Positions 1 to 9,373 are shown, numbered from the stretch's first letter. The stretch is DNA of 64,000 nucleotides from Methylophaga sp. OBS3 (GCF_026319325.1 NZ_JAPDMU010000001.1:434001-498000); one strand, 5' to 3'. Notes: generated by a model from the sequence alone, not told the origin. A program made the numbers and translations.

Positions 1-1
1 G

Positions 2-1477
2 CAAGTGGGTAAAACGGCAGTAGTTGCTGGTGATAACTTAACGGGTACGGAAACACATTTACAGTCTCTAGTAGATGGCTTTATCGGTGAGTTTCATGCT
101 GCCACGTTGCAACCAGCAGCAAATGCAAAGCCATCAACTTGGCACACATTACCAAATGATTTCGTAGCACTGAATTTGTTTACTTCAGGCTCTACCGGCC
201 AGCCTGAAATGGTTAAAAAAACCATGATGCATTTAGAGCAAGAACTGGATGCGCTCACAGACTTTATTAGTGAAGAAGATCACGTCACCTTAGCCACAGT
301 GAGTCATCAACATTTATATGGGCTGACATTTCGGTTATTGCTGCCATTTTGTATGCAACAGCCTTTTGCTAAATGTTTGCTGGCGTATCCAGAAGATATT
401 ATTCAGGCGGCTAAAGCACACAAGCGATTTAGTTTAATTTCTAGTCCGGCGCATCTAGCCCGGATGACACAAGATCAAGACTGGCAATCAATTAGTCAAC
501 GATGCGTAAAAGTGATTTCTTCAGCTGCCCCATTACTACGCCAAGATAGTCTCGATGTCTCGACTTATCTTGAGGCTGATGTTTTAGAGATTTATGGGAG
601 TACTGAAACGGGAGCGATTGCTTGGCGTTGTCAGCAAAAAACTCAGCAAGATGCGTTATGGCAACCATTGGCTCATGTCGCTGTTATGGCAAACCCAGAT
701 CAAACCATTATGGTAAAACTTACGGCAGAAAAGGCAGAGATTCCGCTTGCCGATCGAGTTGAGTTTAAGTCTACGGGAGAGTTCAAGTTACTTGGCCGAA
801 AAGATCAGATCGTCAAAGTTGAAGGTAAGCGATTATCACTCTCTGAGCTAGAAGATAAGTTATTAGCACTTGGCTTATTTGATGTGGTAAAAGCGCTTGT
901 TTTAAACCGAAAAAGACATGAAACGGTGATAGCTGCAGTGCTATCTGAAGTTGGACAAGAAGTATTGCGCAAACAAGGGCGAAAGGCTTTTGTAAGTTAT
1001 TTAAAACAACACCTTGCGATGCACTTTGAAAGTGTTTTAATACCAAGGCGTTGGCGGTTTGTGTCGGCGTTGCCAACCAATAGTCAGGGAAAATTAACCC
1101 TTCAATCCGTGACTGCCTTGTTTGATAAAACTGATAATAAGTGGCCGATTTTGTTGGCGGAGAAAGCCGAGGATGGGGTCATTTTATTGTCCTGTTCATT
1201 GCCCGAAAATCTGACATATTTTGATGGCCATTTTGCCGAACAGGCGGTTTTACCTGGTGTTGTCCAAGTGCATTGGGCCGCCAAATATGGCCAAGAATTT
1301 TTTGCGATCAAAAGTGCTTTTAAGCGACTTGAGGTCATCAAGTTTCAGCAATTGATGTTACCCGGTCAGCTGTTTACTTTATCGCTTCGTTTTGACTCCG
1401 ATAAAGCCAAATTACATTTTATGTATGAATCAGACAGCGGTGTGCACTCATCAGGGCGAATTTGCTATGGCGACTGA
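2..1477 (+). CDS. APE cluster AMP-dependent ligase fused to a C-terminal 3-hydroxyacyl-ACP dehydratase (5' partial)
   Basis: The reading frame is open to the left edge, so the true start lies outside the window; the first in-frame GTG at 5 is not expected to be the start because the AMP-binding P-loop FTSGSTG comes only about 60 residues later. The N-terminal three quarters is an acyl/aryl-AMP ligase (adenylation motifs around EIYGSTETG and KLLGRKDQIVKVEGKR). The last ~110 residues (SLPENLTYFDGHFAEQAVLPG and onward) look like a FabZ/FabA hot-dog dehydratase. In aryl polyene pathways the ligase loads 4-hydroxybenzoate (or a related starter) onto an acyl carrier protein and the dehydratase forms the double bonds; here both are on one chain. 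It overlaps the next gene by 11 bp, so it is part of the same operon. Substrate is inferred from cluster context only. Confidence 0.85.
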   Translation, partial: QVGKTAVVAGDNLTGTETHLQSLVDGFIGEFHAATLQPAANAKPSTWHTLPNDFVALNLFTSGSTGQPEMVKKTMMHLEQELDALTDFISEEDHVTLATVSHQHLYGLTFRLLLPFCMQQPFAKCLLAYPEDIIQAAKAHKRFSLISSPAHLARMTQDQDWQSISQRCVKVISSAAPLLRQDSLDVSTYLEADVLEIYGSTETGAIAWRCQQKTQQDALWQPLAHVAVMANPDQTIMVKLTAEKAEIPLADRVEFKSTGEFKLLGRKDQIVKVEGKRLSLSELEDKLLALGLFDVVKALVLNRKRHETVIAAVLSEVGQEVLRKQGRKAFVSYLKQHLAMHFESVLIPRRWRFVSALPTNSQGKLTLQSVTALFDKTDNKWPILLAEKAEDGVILLSCSLPENLTYFDGHFAEQAVLPGVVQVHWAAKYGQEFFAIKSAFKRLEVIKFQQLMLPGQLFTLSLRFDSDKAKLHFMYESDSGVHSSGRICYGD

Positions 1478-2216
1478 TCACACTTTTCAGCCGGCCATTG
1501 TAGTGCCGGTTTATAACCATGAAGTTGCTATACCGAACACACTGAGTAATCTTTTGAAAAGTGGTTTGCCGATTTTGCTGGTGGACGATGGCAGTGATTC
1601 GGTTTGTGAGCAGGTTTTACAAACATTAGCTACAGAAAATAGTGAGCGGGTCTTTTTACACCGTTTACCTTATAACTCAGGTAAAGGCGCCGCAGTTAAA
1701 GCGGGGCTCCGGTGGTTGGCGAATGCAGGGTATAGCCATGGATTACAAATTGATGCTGATGGTCAGCACGATGCCAATGATGTACCAAAATTTATTGCAG
1801 CAGCTGAGTCAAACCCAGAGCACGTGGTGACTGGCTATCCGCAATATGATGATTCTGTGCCATTGGTGCGGTTTTATTGTCGTTATTTAACACATGTGTT
1901 GGTGTGGTTAAGCACATTGTCGTTTGAGGTTAAAGATACGATGTGTGGTTTTCGTGTCTATCCGATAAAGCCGATTTTGCCATTACTAGCTAAGTGTGGC
2001 GATCGAATGGATTTTGATTCAGAAATCATGGTTCGCTGGGTGTGGTTGGGTAACAACGTCACCAACTTACCAACCAAAGTACATTACCCGAAAGATGGTG
2101 TTTCTCACTTTCTATTATGGAAAGACAACAGCCTGATGACATGGATGCATATTCGTCTGGTATTTGGCATGTTAATTCGTTCACCCAAACTGTTATGGCG
2201 GAAATTACGTGGCTGA
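1467..2216 (+). CDS. Family 2 glycosyltransferase of the aryl polyene cluster
   Basis: A 249-residue GT2 protein (dolichyl-phosphate-mannose-synthase-like fold). The N-terminal stretch AIVVPVYNHEVAIPNTLSNL followed by ILLVDDGSD is the nucleotide-binding half, and QIDADGQHD carries the DXD-type metal site. I chose ATG 1467 because it gives the normal GT2 N-terminus; the frame is open further upstream inside the ligase gene but that part has no counterpart in the family. It overlaps the ligase by 11 bp and the acyltransferase by 8 bp. In aryl polyene clusters such an enzyme is thought to help attach the polyene to a lipid or sugar anchor in the outer membrane. The exact sugar donor cannot be read from sequence. 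Confidence 0.85.
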   Translation: MATDHTFQPAIVVPVYNHEVAIPNTLSNLLKSGLPILLVDDGSDSVCEQVLQTLATENSERVFLHRLPYNSGKGAAVKAGLRWLANAGYSHGLQIDADGQHDANDVPKFIAAAESNPEHVVTGYPQYDDSVPLVRFYCRYLTHVLVWLSTLSFEVKDTMCGFRVYPIKPILPLLAKCGDRMDFDSEIMVRWVWLGNNVTNLPTKVHYPKDGVSHFLLWKDNSLMTWMHIRLVFGMLIRSPKLLWRKLRG

Positions 2217-3153
2217 TTCAGCAAGACATTGGTCTCGAGTAACCGAGTCAGGCACGGTGCTGGGCATGCGAGTTTTGTTCGGTATTTATCGGGTTTTTGG
2301 ACGCTGGGCTTTTCGAGTATTTCTGTTCCCCGTTATTGGTTATTTCTATTTAACCAATAAACGTGCACGGCAAGCTTCAAAAACGTATTTGCATAAACTC
2401 CGCGAGACTTATCCAGAAATACCGCCGCAGTCATCTTTTAAGCATCTCTGGATGTTTGGAGAGATGGTGTTAGATAAATTATTGGTATGGATGGAGCATA
2501 TTCGCTTTTCAAATATTCGTTATCACAGTGATGGTGTTTTTGAGGCGACTCGACAAAAGCAGCAGGGTGGTCTGATTGTTATTTCCCATCTGGGTAATAC
2601 CGAGATATGTAATGCACTGGCCTACCAACAAGGTGATATCAAACTCACGGTGTTGGTTTATAACCAGCATGTTGAAAAATTTAATGCCTTGATGAAACAA
2701 GTCGGCGCGATGGAGCAGGTTGAGGTCTACCAAGTCACTGATATGAGTCCGGCGTTTGCCATGATGATGGCTGAGCGTGTTGAGGCTGGTGAATTTGTGG
2801 TGATTGCTGGCGATAGAACTCCGGTTACCGGTCAGCAGCGAACATCAACGGTGAACTTTTTAGGTTCACCAGCAGCCTTTCCACAAGGTGCTTTTATTTT
2901 GGCGAGCTTATTAAAATGTCCCGTGTTTTTGATGTTTTGCCTAAAAACACAAGGGCGTTACGACCTGCACATTGAATGTTTTTCTGAGCAGTTAAAGCTT
3001 AATCGTCAACAACGCAACATTTTGCTAGATAAAACCGTTCAGGATTATGCCGATCGTCTTGCTGACTACGCACGACGGGCACCGCTACAGTGGTTTAATT
3101 TTTATCCATTTTGGGAAGTCACCACCTCAAACCAAGTCGAAAACAAGGAGTGA
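2209..3153 (+). CDS. LpxL/HtrB-like lysophospholipid acyltransferase of the aryl polyene cluster
   Basis: A 314-residue member of the lipid A late-acyltransferase family. The N-terminus carries the HWSRVTESG block typical of this pigment-cluster branch, then a membrane-anchoring hydrophobic stretch (about residues 25-50). The catalytic HX4D/E motif appears as HLGNTE. It starts at GTG 2209, overlapping the glycosyltransferase stop by 8 bp; a later ATG at 2266 would remove the conserved HWSRVTE block. Role inferred from context: transfer of an acyl chain (polyene or fatty acid) to the lipid or glycolipid anchor at the cytoplasmic face of the inner membrane. Confidence 0.85.
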   Translation: MADSARHWSRVTESGTVLGMRVLFGIYRVFGRWAFRVFLFPVIGYFYLTNKRARQASKTYLHKLRETYPEIPPQSSFKHLWMFGEMVLDKLLVWMEHIRFSNIRYHSDGVFEATRQKQQGGLIVISHLGNTEICNALAYQQGDIKLTVLVYNQHVEKFNALMKQVGAMEQVEVYQVTDMSPAFAMMMAERVEAGEFVVIAGDRTPVTGQQRTSTVNFLGSPAAFPQGAFILASLLKCPVFLMFCLKTQGRYDLHIECFSEQLKLNRQQRNILLDKTVQDYADRLADYARRAPLQWFNFYPFWEVTTSNQVENKE

Positions 3154-3155
3154 GT

Positions 3156-3563
3156 GTGATTGAAGCCGAAGCAATAATAGAAATACCGTTTCATGATGTT
3201 GATGTTATGCACATCGCTTGGCATGGACACTATGTAAAGTACTTTGAGATCGCGCGTTGTGTGCTGCTCGATAAAATCGACTATAACTATCCGCAAATGA
3301 AGTCTTCTGGCTTTGCTTGGCCGGTCATTGATTTACGTGTTCGTTATGCCCACCCGTTACATTTTCAACAAAAAATCAAAGTGGTTGCCAAGTTGGTTGA
3401 GTGGGAAAATCGCTTAAAAATTGAATACAGCATTCATGACTTAGTCACGGATAAAAAATTGACGCAAGGTTATACCGTACAAGTGGCGGTAAATGTCGCA
3501 ACACAAGAAATGCAGTTTGTATCGCCAGCCGTATTAGGGCAGAAAGTTGAGGCCATGTTATGA
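3156..3563 (+). CDS. 4-hydroxybenzoyl-CoA-type hot-dog thioesterase
   Basis: A 135-residue acyl-CoA/ACP thioesterase of the 4HBT class. The motif FHDVDVMHIAWHGHYVKYFE holds the catalytic aspartate and the hot-dog helix. I chose GTG 3156 because AAGGAG sits at 3145-3150, five bases before it; upstream in-frame codons lie inside the preceding gene. In the aryl polyene operon it probably releases or edits acyl chains on the carrier protein. It ends in an ATGA overlap with the next gene (start 3560), indicating translational coupling. Confidence 0.85.
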   Translation: MIEAEAIIEIPFHDVDVMHIAWHGHYVKYFEIARCVLLDKIDYNYPQMKSSGFAWPVIDLRVRYAHPLHFQQKIKVVAKLVEWENRLKIEYSIHDLVTDKKLTQGYTVQVAVNVATQEMQFVSPAVLGQKVEAML

Positions 3564-4123
3564 AACGCCTAATACTTGCCTTATGCCTGCTGCTAGCCGT
3601 GACCACGGCCAATGCTGAGTTATCTTATGAGTTGTTGGCTAAGCTGACAGATGCCCCACAAAGTCTTTCAGGGAAATTCCAACAAGAAAAAACTTTGACT
3701 GAGTTTGATGTTTCCATCATGTCCAATGGCCATTTTGTTTATGAGCGAGATGCGTTTATTGAATGGATAACAGAAGCGCCAATCGAGAGTCAGCTCAAAA
3801 TGACACCCGATAGTATTACGAGCCACCAAGGTCAGTCAGAAATGCTGAGTATGGATAGTCAAAATAATCCAGCCGTTAAAGTCATTAGCCAGATCTTTTT
3901 TGCGGTGATGACGGCTGAGTGGGATACCTTGGCAGATTATTTTGATGCTGTTGGTGAGCAACAAGATCAACGTTGGACAGTCACATTAACCCCAAAAGAA
4001 GATACCTTGCGGCAAACCATCAGTGGTGTCGTATTACAGGGTGACAAACTGCTCAAAGAAGTGACACTGCTAGAAGCTAATGGCGACAAAACCCATATTA
4101 AGTTTAGCGATTTAACGCAGTGA
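3560..4123 (+). CDS. LolA-like outer-membrane lipoprotein carrier (aryl polyene cluster)
   Basis: A 187-residue protein with a clear signal peptide (MKRLILALCLLLAVTTANA, cleavage near residue 19), so it is periplasmic. The stretch SLSGKFQQEKTLTEFDVSIMSNG resembles the LolA N-terminal beta sheet (SGxFxQxK). Aryl polyene operons regularly carry a LolA-type carrier beside an MMPL transporter; together they are thought to move the lipid-linked pigment across the periplasm. It is coupled by ATGA to the thioesterase upstream and by GTGA to the MMPL gene downstream. The cargo is inferred. Confidence 0.85.
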   Translation: MKRLILALCLLLAVTTANAELSYELLAKLTDAPQSLSGKFQQEKTLTEFDVSIMSNGHFVYERDAFIEWITEAPIESQLKMTPDSITSHQGQSEMLSMDSQNNPAVKVISQIFFAVMTAEWDTLADYFDAVGEQQDQRWTVTLTPKEDTLRQTISGVVLQGDKLLKEVTLLEANGDKTHIKFSDLTQ

Positions 4124-6444
4124 CTGGGAATAGCACATTAACAAAAACACTGGCCGTTTTCTGGCTGGTTGTGATTTTAGCAATTGCGTTTATCGCGTTT
4201 AGTAAAAAGCCAATGCTGGACACCAGCATGATGAGTTTACTGCCAGCATCAGAGCAACAGCCAATCGTCAAAACCGCAGCCGAACAAATGGGCGGTGCAT
4301 TTTCCAAGCGTTTAATCATTCTAGTTAGCAGCGAAGATAAACAGGCTCGTCAACAAGCCGTTAAACAAGTCGTAGAAAAACTCAGTCCTATTGAACAAGT
4401 TGAGTCTGTGATCTGGCAACTGGATGGTTTGGCTATTCAGCAAAGCCAGCAGGCTTTGTTTGATTATCGTTATGCCTTATTGACAGATAGTCTGGTTGAC
4501 GCCATTGATGCCGATGAAACAGGCAGAATTCGCGAGCAAGCATTGGGGCGGATCTTGAATCCAATGGGCATGTCCTCAACACGGCTGGTGGATGATCCTT
4601 TTGGTTTAATGGCAACTTGGCTTGAGCAAAAAAGTGTCGATATATCGATTGTGCCTAAAGATGGATTTCTTGGACTTGTCAGAGCCGATAACACTTATCT
4701 TGTTGTGGTGAATCTGGCTGCTGACGCGTTTTCAATGAATACACAGCAAGCTGTATTAAGTGCCTATCAGCCGTTAATTCCTGAATTAGCCGACACTGGT
4801 GTCACCCTCGAAAGTGCCGGGCTCATCATTCATGCGGATGCAGGTGCCAGACAAGCCAAACAAGAAATGTCGACCATTGGCTTAGGCTCTTTAATCGGCA
4901 TTATTGTATTGATGTTTTGGGTGTTTAGAGGCTTTAACATCGTTGGTTTAATGATCTTGCCGGTTGTTGTTGGCTGCTTTGTGGCAACGTCAATTGCCTT
5001 TATGATTTTTGATCGTGTGCATATTGTCACTTTTGCTTTTGGTGCAGGGTTAATTGGTGTTGCCATTGATTATGCACTGCACTATTTATGTGAAAGGCAG
5101 GTACAAGATTCCGTTCTTAAACGAATTCTGCCGGGACTATTATTAGGCTTATTATCAAGCGTGCTGGCGTATCTTGCTTTGGCAATTACCCCATTTCCGG
5201 GGCTGCGTCAGATGGCTTTGTTTTCTGTTGCTGGGTTAATTGCTGCATGGTTAACGGTTGTGTTGTGGTTGCCATTGTTAACACGAAATATCCAAGCAGA
5301 TAGCTTTCATGCCGCTGAGAAGTTAGCCAATTGGCAAGCTAAGTTACCTAACTTGGAACGTTATCCAAGAACGATTGGGCTGTCACTTTTGCTTGTCACA
5401 CTATTGGCGGTATATCTGATTGTTCAGGGCAAAACCGAAGATGACATTAGATTGTTGCAAACCTCCCCACCTAGTTTGATTGCTCAAGAGCAACGTGTGC
5501 AAAACTTATTAGGCGTACATAGTGGTACGGCGTTTATGTTGATACCGTGCACAGCGTTAGATGATTGTCTTAAAAAGGAACAAGCACTTAAACCTACGCT
5601 AAAGCAGTTAAAGCAACAGGGTAGAATAAATCGTTATCGTTTGGTCTCAGATGAGGTACCTGCATTATCAGAGCAAGATGCAAATGTTGCGCGAGTAACA
5701 ACGCTTTATGAAAATGAATTAAACGGCTTGCTGTCACAGCTGGGTTTACCAGAATCGATAACCCAACAAGCTATGGCAAGCTTAGCCGCAGACTCTGAGA
5801 AACGCTTGGTGCCAGAACAATTAAATCAAGCACTGTTTAATCCAACCGCTGGCCTCATCATAAACAGTGAACAATATGGTATAGCAACGGTCGTTAGTTT
5901 CTCGTCACCTAAAAAGCTAAATGGTGATGAACTGGCTTTATTACAGCAGGCTGTGCCCGACATTATTTTGGTGGATCAGGTTGATGCTATTTCATCATTA
6001 ATGGCAAACCACCGAGAACAATTGTTAGTCTGGGTGTCATTAGCCTATTTGTGTGTATTTGTGATTTTGGCATGGCGATATAAACAAACAGTTTGGCGGA
6101 TTTTATTACCGCCATTGTTGGCATCAACATATACGCTGTCGATATTAATGTCTTTGTTGCCAGGTATTAACCTGTTTCACTTAATGGCGTTGATATTGGT
6201 ATTGGGGATTGGCGTTGATATGGGGATATTTTTGACCGAAACCCGCCATGCCGCCCAAACATGGTTAGCGGTGACGTTATCGGCACTGACGAGTTTACTC
6301 GCATTTGGTTTATTGGCATTAAGTTACACGCCGATTCTGATGCATTTTGGTCTGACAGTATTATTTGGACTTACTTTCGTCTGGATCTTGTCGACATTAT
6401 TGCGACAAACACCAGAACAAGGAGGACACGTTGAAACAAGATAA
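4120..6444 (+). CDS. MMPL/RND-type exporter of the aryl polyene cluster
   Basis: A 774-residue inner-membrane protein with the architecture of MMPL transporters: one N-terminal helix, a large periplasmic loop (about residues 35-240), a five-to-six-helix bundle (about 240-430, ending near WLPLLTRNI), a second large loop and a second helix bundle (from about 630). The start is GTG 4120 in a GTGA overlap with the LolA-like gene. The family uses the proton-motive force to move lipids or lipid-linked products; here the likely cargo is the lipid-anchored polyene. The frame is intact with no sign of decay. Confidence 0.9.
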   Translation: MTGNSTLTKTLAVFWLVVILAIAFIAFSKKPMLDTSMMSLLPASEQQPIVKTAAEQMGGAFSKRLIILVSSEDKQARQQAVKQVVEKLSPIEQVESVIWQLDGLAIQQSQQALFDYRYALLTDSLVDAIDADETGRIREQALGRILNPMGMSSTRLVDDPFGLMATWLEQKSVDISIVPKDGFLGLVRADNTYLVVVNLAADAFSMNTQQAVLSAYQPLIPELADTGVTLESAGLIIHADAGARQAKQEMSTIGLGSLIGIIVLMFWVFRGFNIVGLMILPVVVGCFVATSIAFMIFDRVHIVTFAFGAGLIGVAIDYALHYLCERQVQDSVLKRILPGLLLGLLSSVLAYLALAITPFPGLRQMALFSVAGLIAAWLTVVLWLPLLTRNIQADSFHAAEKLANWQAKLPNLERYPRTIGLSLLLVTLLAVYLIVQGKTEDDIRLLQTSPPSLIAQEQRVQNLLGVHSGTAFMLIPCTALDDCLKKEQALKPTLKQLKQQGRINRYRLVSDEVPALSEQDANVARVTTLYENELNGLLSQLGLPESITQQAMASLAADSEKRLVPEQLNQALFNPTAGLIINSEQYGIATVVSFSSPKKLNGDELALLQQAVPDIILVDQVDAISSLMANHREQLLVWVSLAYLCVFVILAWRYKQTVWRILLPPLLASTYTLSILMSLLPGINLFHLMALILVLGIGVDMGIFLTETRHAAQTWLAVTLSALTSLLAFGLLALSYTPILMHFGLTVLFGLTFVWILSTLLRQTPEQGGHVETR

Positions 6445-7657
6445 TTGTGATGTGATTGTTATTGGTGCTGGTCCTGCTGGTGCATTAGCTTCGGCACTGT
6501 TAAATCAGCGTGGTTATCAAGTCACAGTACTTGAGCGTTCTCATTTTCCCCGGTTTTCAATCGGTGAAAGTTTGTTACCGCAAAGTATGAGCTTTCTTAA
6601 TGAAGCGAATATGTTAGATGCTGTTAAAGACGCTGAATTTCAGTTTAAAAATGGTGCAGCATTTAGTTGTGGCGAGCGTTATGAAGCGTTTGATTTTACC
6701 GAAAAGTTCAGTGAAGGTTGGGGGACAACCTTTCAGGTACAACGTGATCGATTTGATAAGGTTTTGGCTGATACCGCAGAAGCGCAGGGTGTAACAATTC
6801 ATTATGGACAGACCGTAACCGACTTTACCTACACTGATGAACACGCAACCGTTTCCGTTGAGGATGAAAGCGGTGAGCGTTATCAGCTAACGGCCAAGTT
6901 TGTTTTAGATGCCAGTGGCTATGGTCGCGTCTTACCACGGTTGTTGGATCTTGAAAGACCAACTTCATTCCCATCTCGTACCTCATTGTTTACCCACGTT
7001 GAAGATCGTATTTCGCACCCCGACTATGATCGAAATAAAATTCTGATAACCGTTCACCCTGAGTTTCAAGATGTTTGGTTTTGGTTAATTCCGTTTAGCA
7101 ATGGTCGCGCTTCAGTTGGTGTCGTTGCGGAACAAGGGTTTTTAGCAGAACGTGCCGGTGATAATCGCGATAAACTGCAGCAACTCATTAGCGAATCAGG
7201 TTGGATGGCTGAGTTACTCACTGACGCCGATTTTGATACGCGTATTGGTGAAATCACTGGTTATGCCAGTGATGTCTCGCAAATGAAAGGGGATGGTTAT
7301 GCCTTATTGGGTAATGCTGGTGAGTTTTTAGATCCGGTATTTTCATCGGGAGTCACTATCGCTTTTAAGTCAGCAAGTTTGGCTGCTGAAGTATTAGATA
7401 AACAATTGCAGGGTGAAACACCTGACTGGCAAACCGAATTTGTAGATCCACTACAGCGCGGCGTAAAAACCTTCAAAACCTTTGTTGAAGCTTGGTATGA
7501 CGGTCGATTACAAGATGTCATTTTTACTGAGCAAGATAATCCGCCAGTAAAACGAATGATTAGCTCAATTCTGGCTGGCTATGCCTGGGATAGTAAAAAT
7601 CCTTATGTAAAAGACAGAAGCCGTTTAACAGTGTTGGCGGAAATATGTCGCAGCTAA
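6431..7657 (+). CDS. FAD-dependent oxidoreductase resembling flavin-dependent halogenases (aryl polyene cluster)
   Basis: I start this 408-residue protein at TTG 6431, preceded by GGAGG at 6421-6425; the frame is open upstream only as an overlap with the exporter. Residues 12-17 (GAGPAG) form the FAD Rossmann motif. The segment GESLLPQ (46-51), a lysine in FKNGAAF (K73), the WFWLIP block (216-221, fitting the WxWxIP signature of flavin halogenases) and GNAGEFLDPVFSSGV (294-308) are those of the halogenase/geranylgeranyl-reductase-like superfamily. Related genes occur in aryl polyene and xanthomonadin clusters, where xanthomonadins are brominated. Halogenation is therefore possible but unproven; it could instead oxidise or reduce the polyene. 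Confidence 0.8.
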   Translation: MKQDNCDVIVIGAGPAGALASALLNQRGYQVTVLERSHFPRFSIGESLLPQSMSFLNEANMLDAVKDAEFQFKNGAAFSCGERYEAFDFTEKFSEGWGTTFQVQRDRFDKVLADTAEAQGVTIHYGQTVTDFTYTDEHATVSVEDESGERYQLTAKFVLDASGYGRVLPRLLDLERPTSFPSRTSLFTHVEDRISHPDYDRNKILITVHPEFQDVWFWLIPFSNGRASVGVVAEQGFLAERAGDNRDKLQQLISESGWMAELLTDADFDTRIGEITGYASDVSQMKGDGYALLGNAGEFLDPVFSSGVTIAFKSASLAAEVLDKQLQGETPDWQTEFVDPLQRGVKTFKTFVEAWYDGRLQDVIFTEQDNPPVKRMISSILAGYAWDSKNPYVKDRSRLTVLAEICRS

Positions 7658-8208
7658 CCATGCGGTATTACTTGGTAGCACTATTGTTACCGTTATTATC
7701 TGCATGTGGTTTGATATCTCATAAAGTAAGTCATAGCACCGATTTGATGTTGTTACCACCATCATCAGCGCCACAGTTTGGCATTCAGCAGCAAAAAGTC
7801 ACGGTAATTCGTGAGGGTAAAAAACAGCAATTTCTGGTGTTTAGTGAATTCACCAAATCGATTGTGAAAGTGGCTGTATTAGTGCCAACCGGACAACGAT
7901 TGCTGACAATGCAATATGACGGCAGCGAATTTACCGTGCAAAACGATACCAATACGGTGTTTCCGGCCAAAGATATTATGGCCGTGATGCAGTTTGCTGT
8001 TTGGCAGCAGGATGCCATCATGAAAAACTACCTTGAACGGGCAGGTTGGCTGGTATCTATCTCTGCCGAGCAAAGAGAGCTACGTCAGCAACAACAAGAT
8101 GTTTTAGTTGTGCAAATTCAAGACGGTCAGATTGAGATCCAGCATCTACTGCATCAATACCAAGTAATTATCGAACCATTAGAGGCCAGCAGTGGGTCAG
8201 AAAAATAA
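7645..8208 (+). CDS. DUF3261-like outer-membrane lipoprotein (aryl polyene cluster)
   Basis: A 187-residue predicted lipoprotein: a short basic N-terminus, hydrophobic core and lipobox LLSAC with the lipidated cysteine at about residue 21. The rest is a small beta-rich domain without catalytic motifs I can recognise. Aryl polyene operons commonly hold a DUF3261 lipoprotein next to the LolA-like and MMPL proteins, suggesting a part in inserting or holding the pigment at the outer membrane. It overlaps the flavoprotein gene by 13 bp and the ketosynthase gene by 17 bp. A second in-frame ATG at 7660 is an equally possible start. Confidence 0.75.
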   Translation: MSQLTMRYYLVALLLPLLSACGLISHKVSHSTDLMLLPPSSAPQFGIQQQKVTVIREGKKQQFLVFSEFTKSIVKVAVLVPTGQRLLTMQYDGSEFTVQNDTNTVFPAKDIMAVMQFAVWQQDAIMKNYLERAGWLVSISAEQRELRQQQQDVLVVQIQDGQIEIQHLLHQYQVIIEPLEASSGSEK

Positions 8209-9373
8209 TGTGTATTTAAACGATGTTGGCGTTTTGTGTGCCATTGCCAGCGATAAGGCAGCGTTAACCGAGGCATTAATTAACGAACATGGCCACAACA
8301 TGGTTTGGACTGATGCCTATGGAACCGAAGCGATCCCTGTCGGCAAGTGCCAGCAACCATTACCTGAAATACCCCTTAAAAATGCATCGTGGCAAAGCCG
8401 TAACAATCAAATTGCACTGGCGGTTTACCAACAAATTCAATCTCAAGTTGAGGCCGCTATTAACGAATTTGGTGCTGATCGTGTTGGTGTCATTATCGGC
8501 ACCAGTACATCAGGTATCGGTGATGCCGAACCTGCGATGAAAGCATATGTTGAGTCTGGTAGCTTGCCAGATGGTTATCACTATAACGTCCAAGAAATGG
8601 CTAATACCGCTGAGTTTATTGCAACAGTGGCGGGCATTTCTGGGCCGGTATATGGCATTTCAACGGCATGCTCGTCAGGTGCAAAAGCACTAGCTTCAGC
8701 AAAAAGACTGATTACTGCTGGTATTTGTGATGTTGTGATTGCTGGTGGTGTCGATTCACTTTGCAAACTCACCCTTCAAGGTTTTTCAGCGTTAGAAGCC
8801 GTGAGTAATGAAGCCTGTTTACCGTTTAGCAAAAACCGTCGAGGGATCAATATTGGTGAAGCGGGTGCCTTGTTTATTGTGTCGAAAAAGCCTATCGGCG
8901 TTTCTTTATTAGGGGTTGGGGAAAGCAGTGATGCTCACCATATTTCTGCCCCGCATCCTGAAGGTAACGGCGCTGAACAAAGCATGCGTTTAGCAATCGC
9001 TGATGCCGGTTTATCAGAGCTAGATATCGACTACGTTAATTTGCATGGCACAGCGACAGAACTCAATGATCAAATGGAATCTATGGCAATAGATCGCGTT
9101 TTCCCAAATGGTGTTTTTTGTAGCTCAACCAAGTCAATCACGGGGCATACTCTAGGAGCGGCAGGGGCACTTGAAGCAGTAATTTGTTGGATTAGCGTCA
9201 CCGAGCCTAACTTAATGCCAAAGCATATTTGGGATGAAGTCGCTGATCCGGATTTACCTGTGCTTAAATTTGTTAAATCAAGTAAAGCCGAAAGTTCAGT
9301 GAATTATGCATTGAGTAACTCGTTTGCCTTTGGTGGAAATAACATGTCGCTTATTTTGGCGCGCTTAACATGA
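8192..9373 (+). CDS. 3-ketoacyl-ACP synthase (aryl polyene ketosynthase)
   Basis: A 393-residue thiolase-fold ketosynthase of the FabF/FabB type with a complete catalytic set: C160 in STACSSG, H285 in LHGTATELND, K314 and H319 in KSITGHTLGAAG. It extends the polyene by two carbons per cycle from malonyl-ACP. The start GTG 8192 overlaps the lipoprotein gene; GTG 8210 is an alternative that would shorten it by six residues. It is followed by dehydratase and ketoreductase genes in ATGA overlaps, giving the KS-DH-KR elongation module usual in aryl polyene clusters. No second ketosynthase lies downstream; any partner or chain-length factor must lie left of the window. Confidence 0.9.
   Translation: MGQKNNVYLNDVGVLCAIASDKAALTEALINEHGHNMVWTDAYGTEAIPVGKCQQPLPEIPLKNASWQSRNNQIALAVYQQIQSQVEAAINEFGADRVGVIIGTSTSGIGDAEPAMKAYVESGSLPDGYHYNVQEMANTAEFIATVAGISGPVYGISTACSSGAKALASAKRLITAGICDVVIAGGVDSLCKLTLQGFSALEAVSNEACLPFSKNRRGINIGEAGALFIVSKKPIGVSLLGVGESSDAHHISAPHPEGNGAEQSMRLAIADAGLSELDIDYVNLHGTATELNDQMESMAIDRVFPNGVFCSSTKSITGHTLGAAGALEAVICWISVTEPNLMPKHIWDEVADPDLPVLKFVKSSKAESSVNYALSNSFAFGGNNMSLILARLT

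Noticed and set aside
4433..5066. Several minus-strand frames within the MMPL exporter gene
   Set aside because: They are shadows of a long, well-conserved coding frame and show no family features. The same applies to the other antisense frames in the pigment, EPS, isc, ahp and mxa genes.
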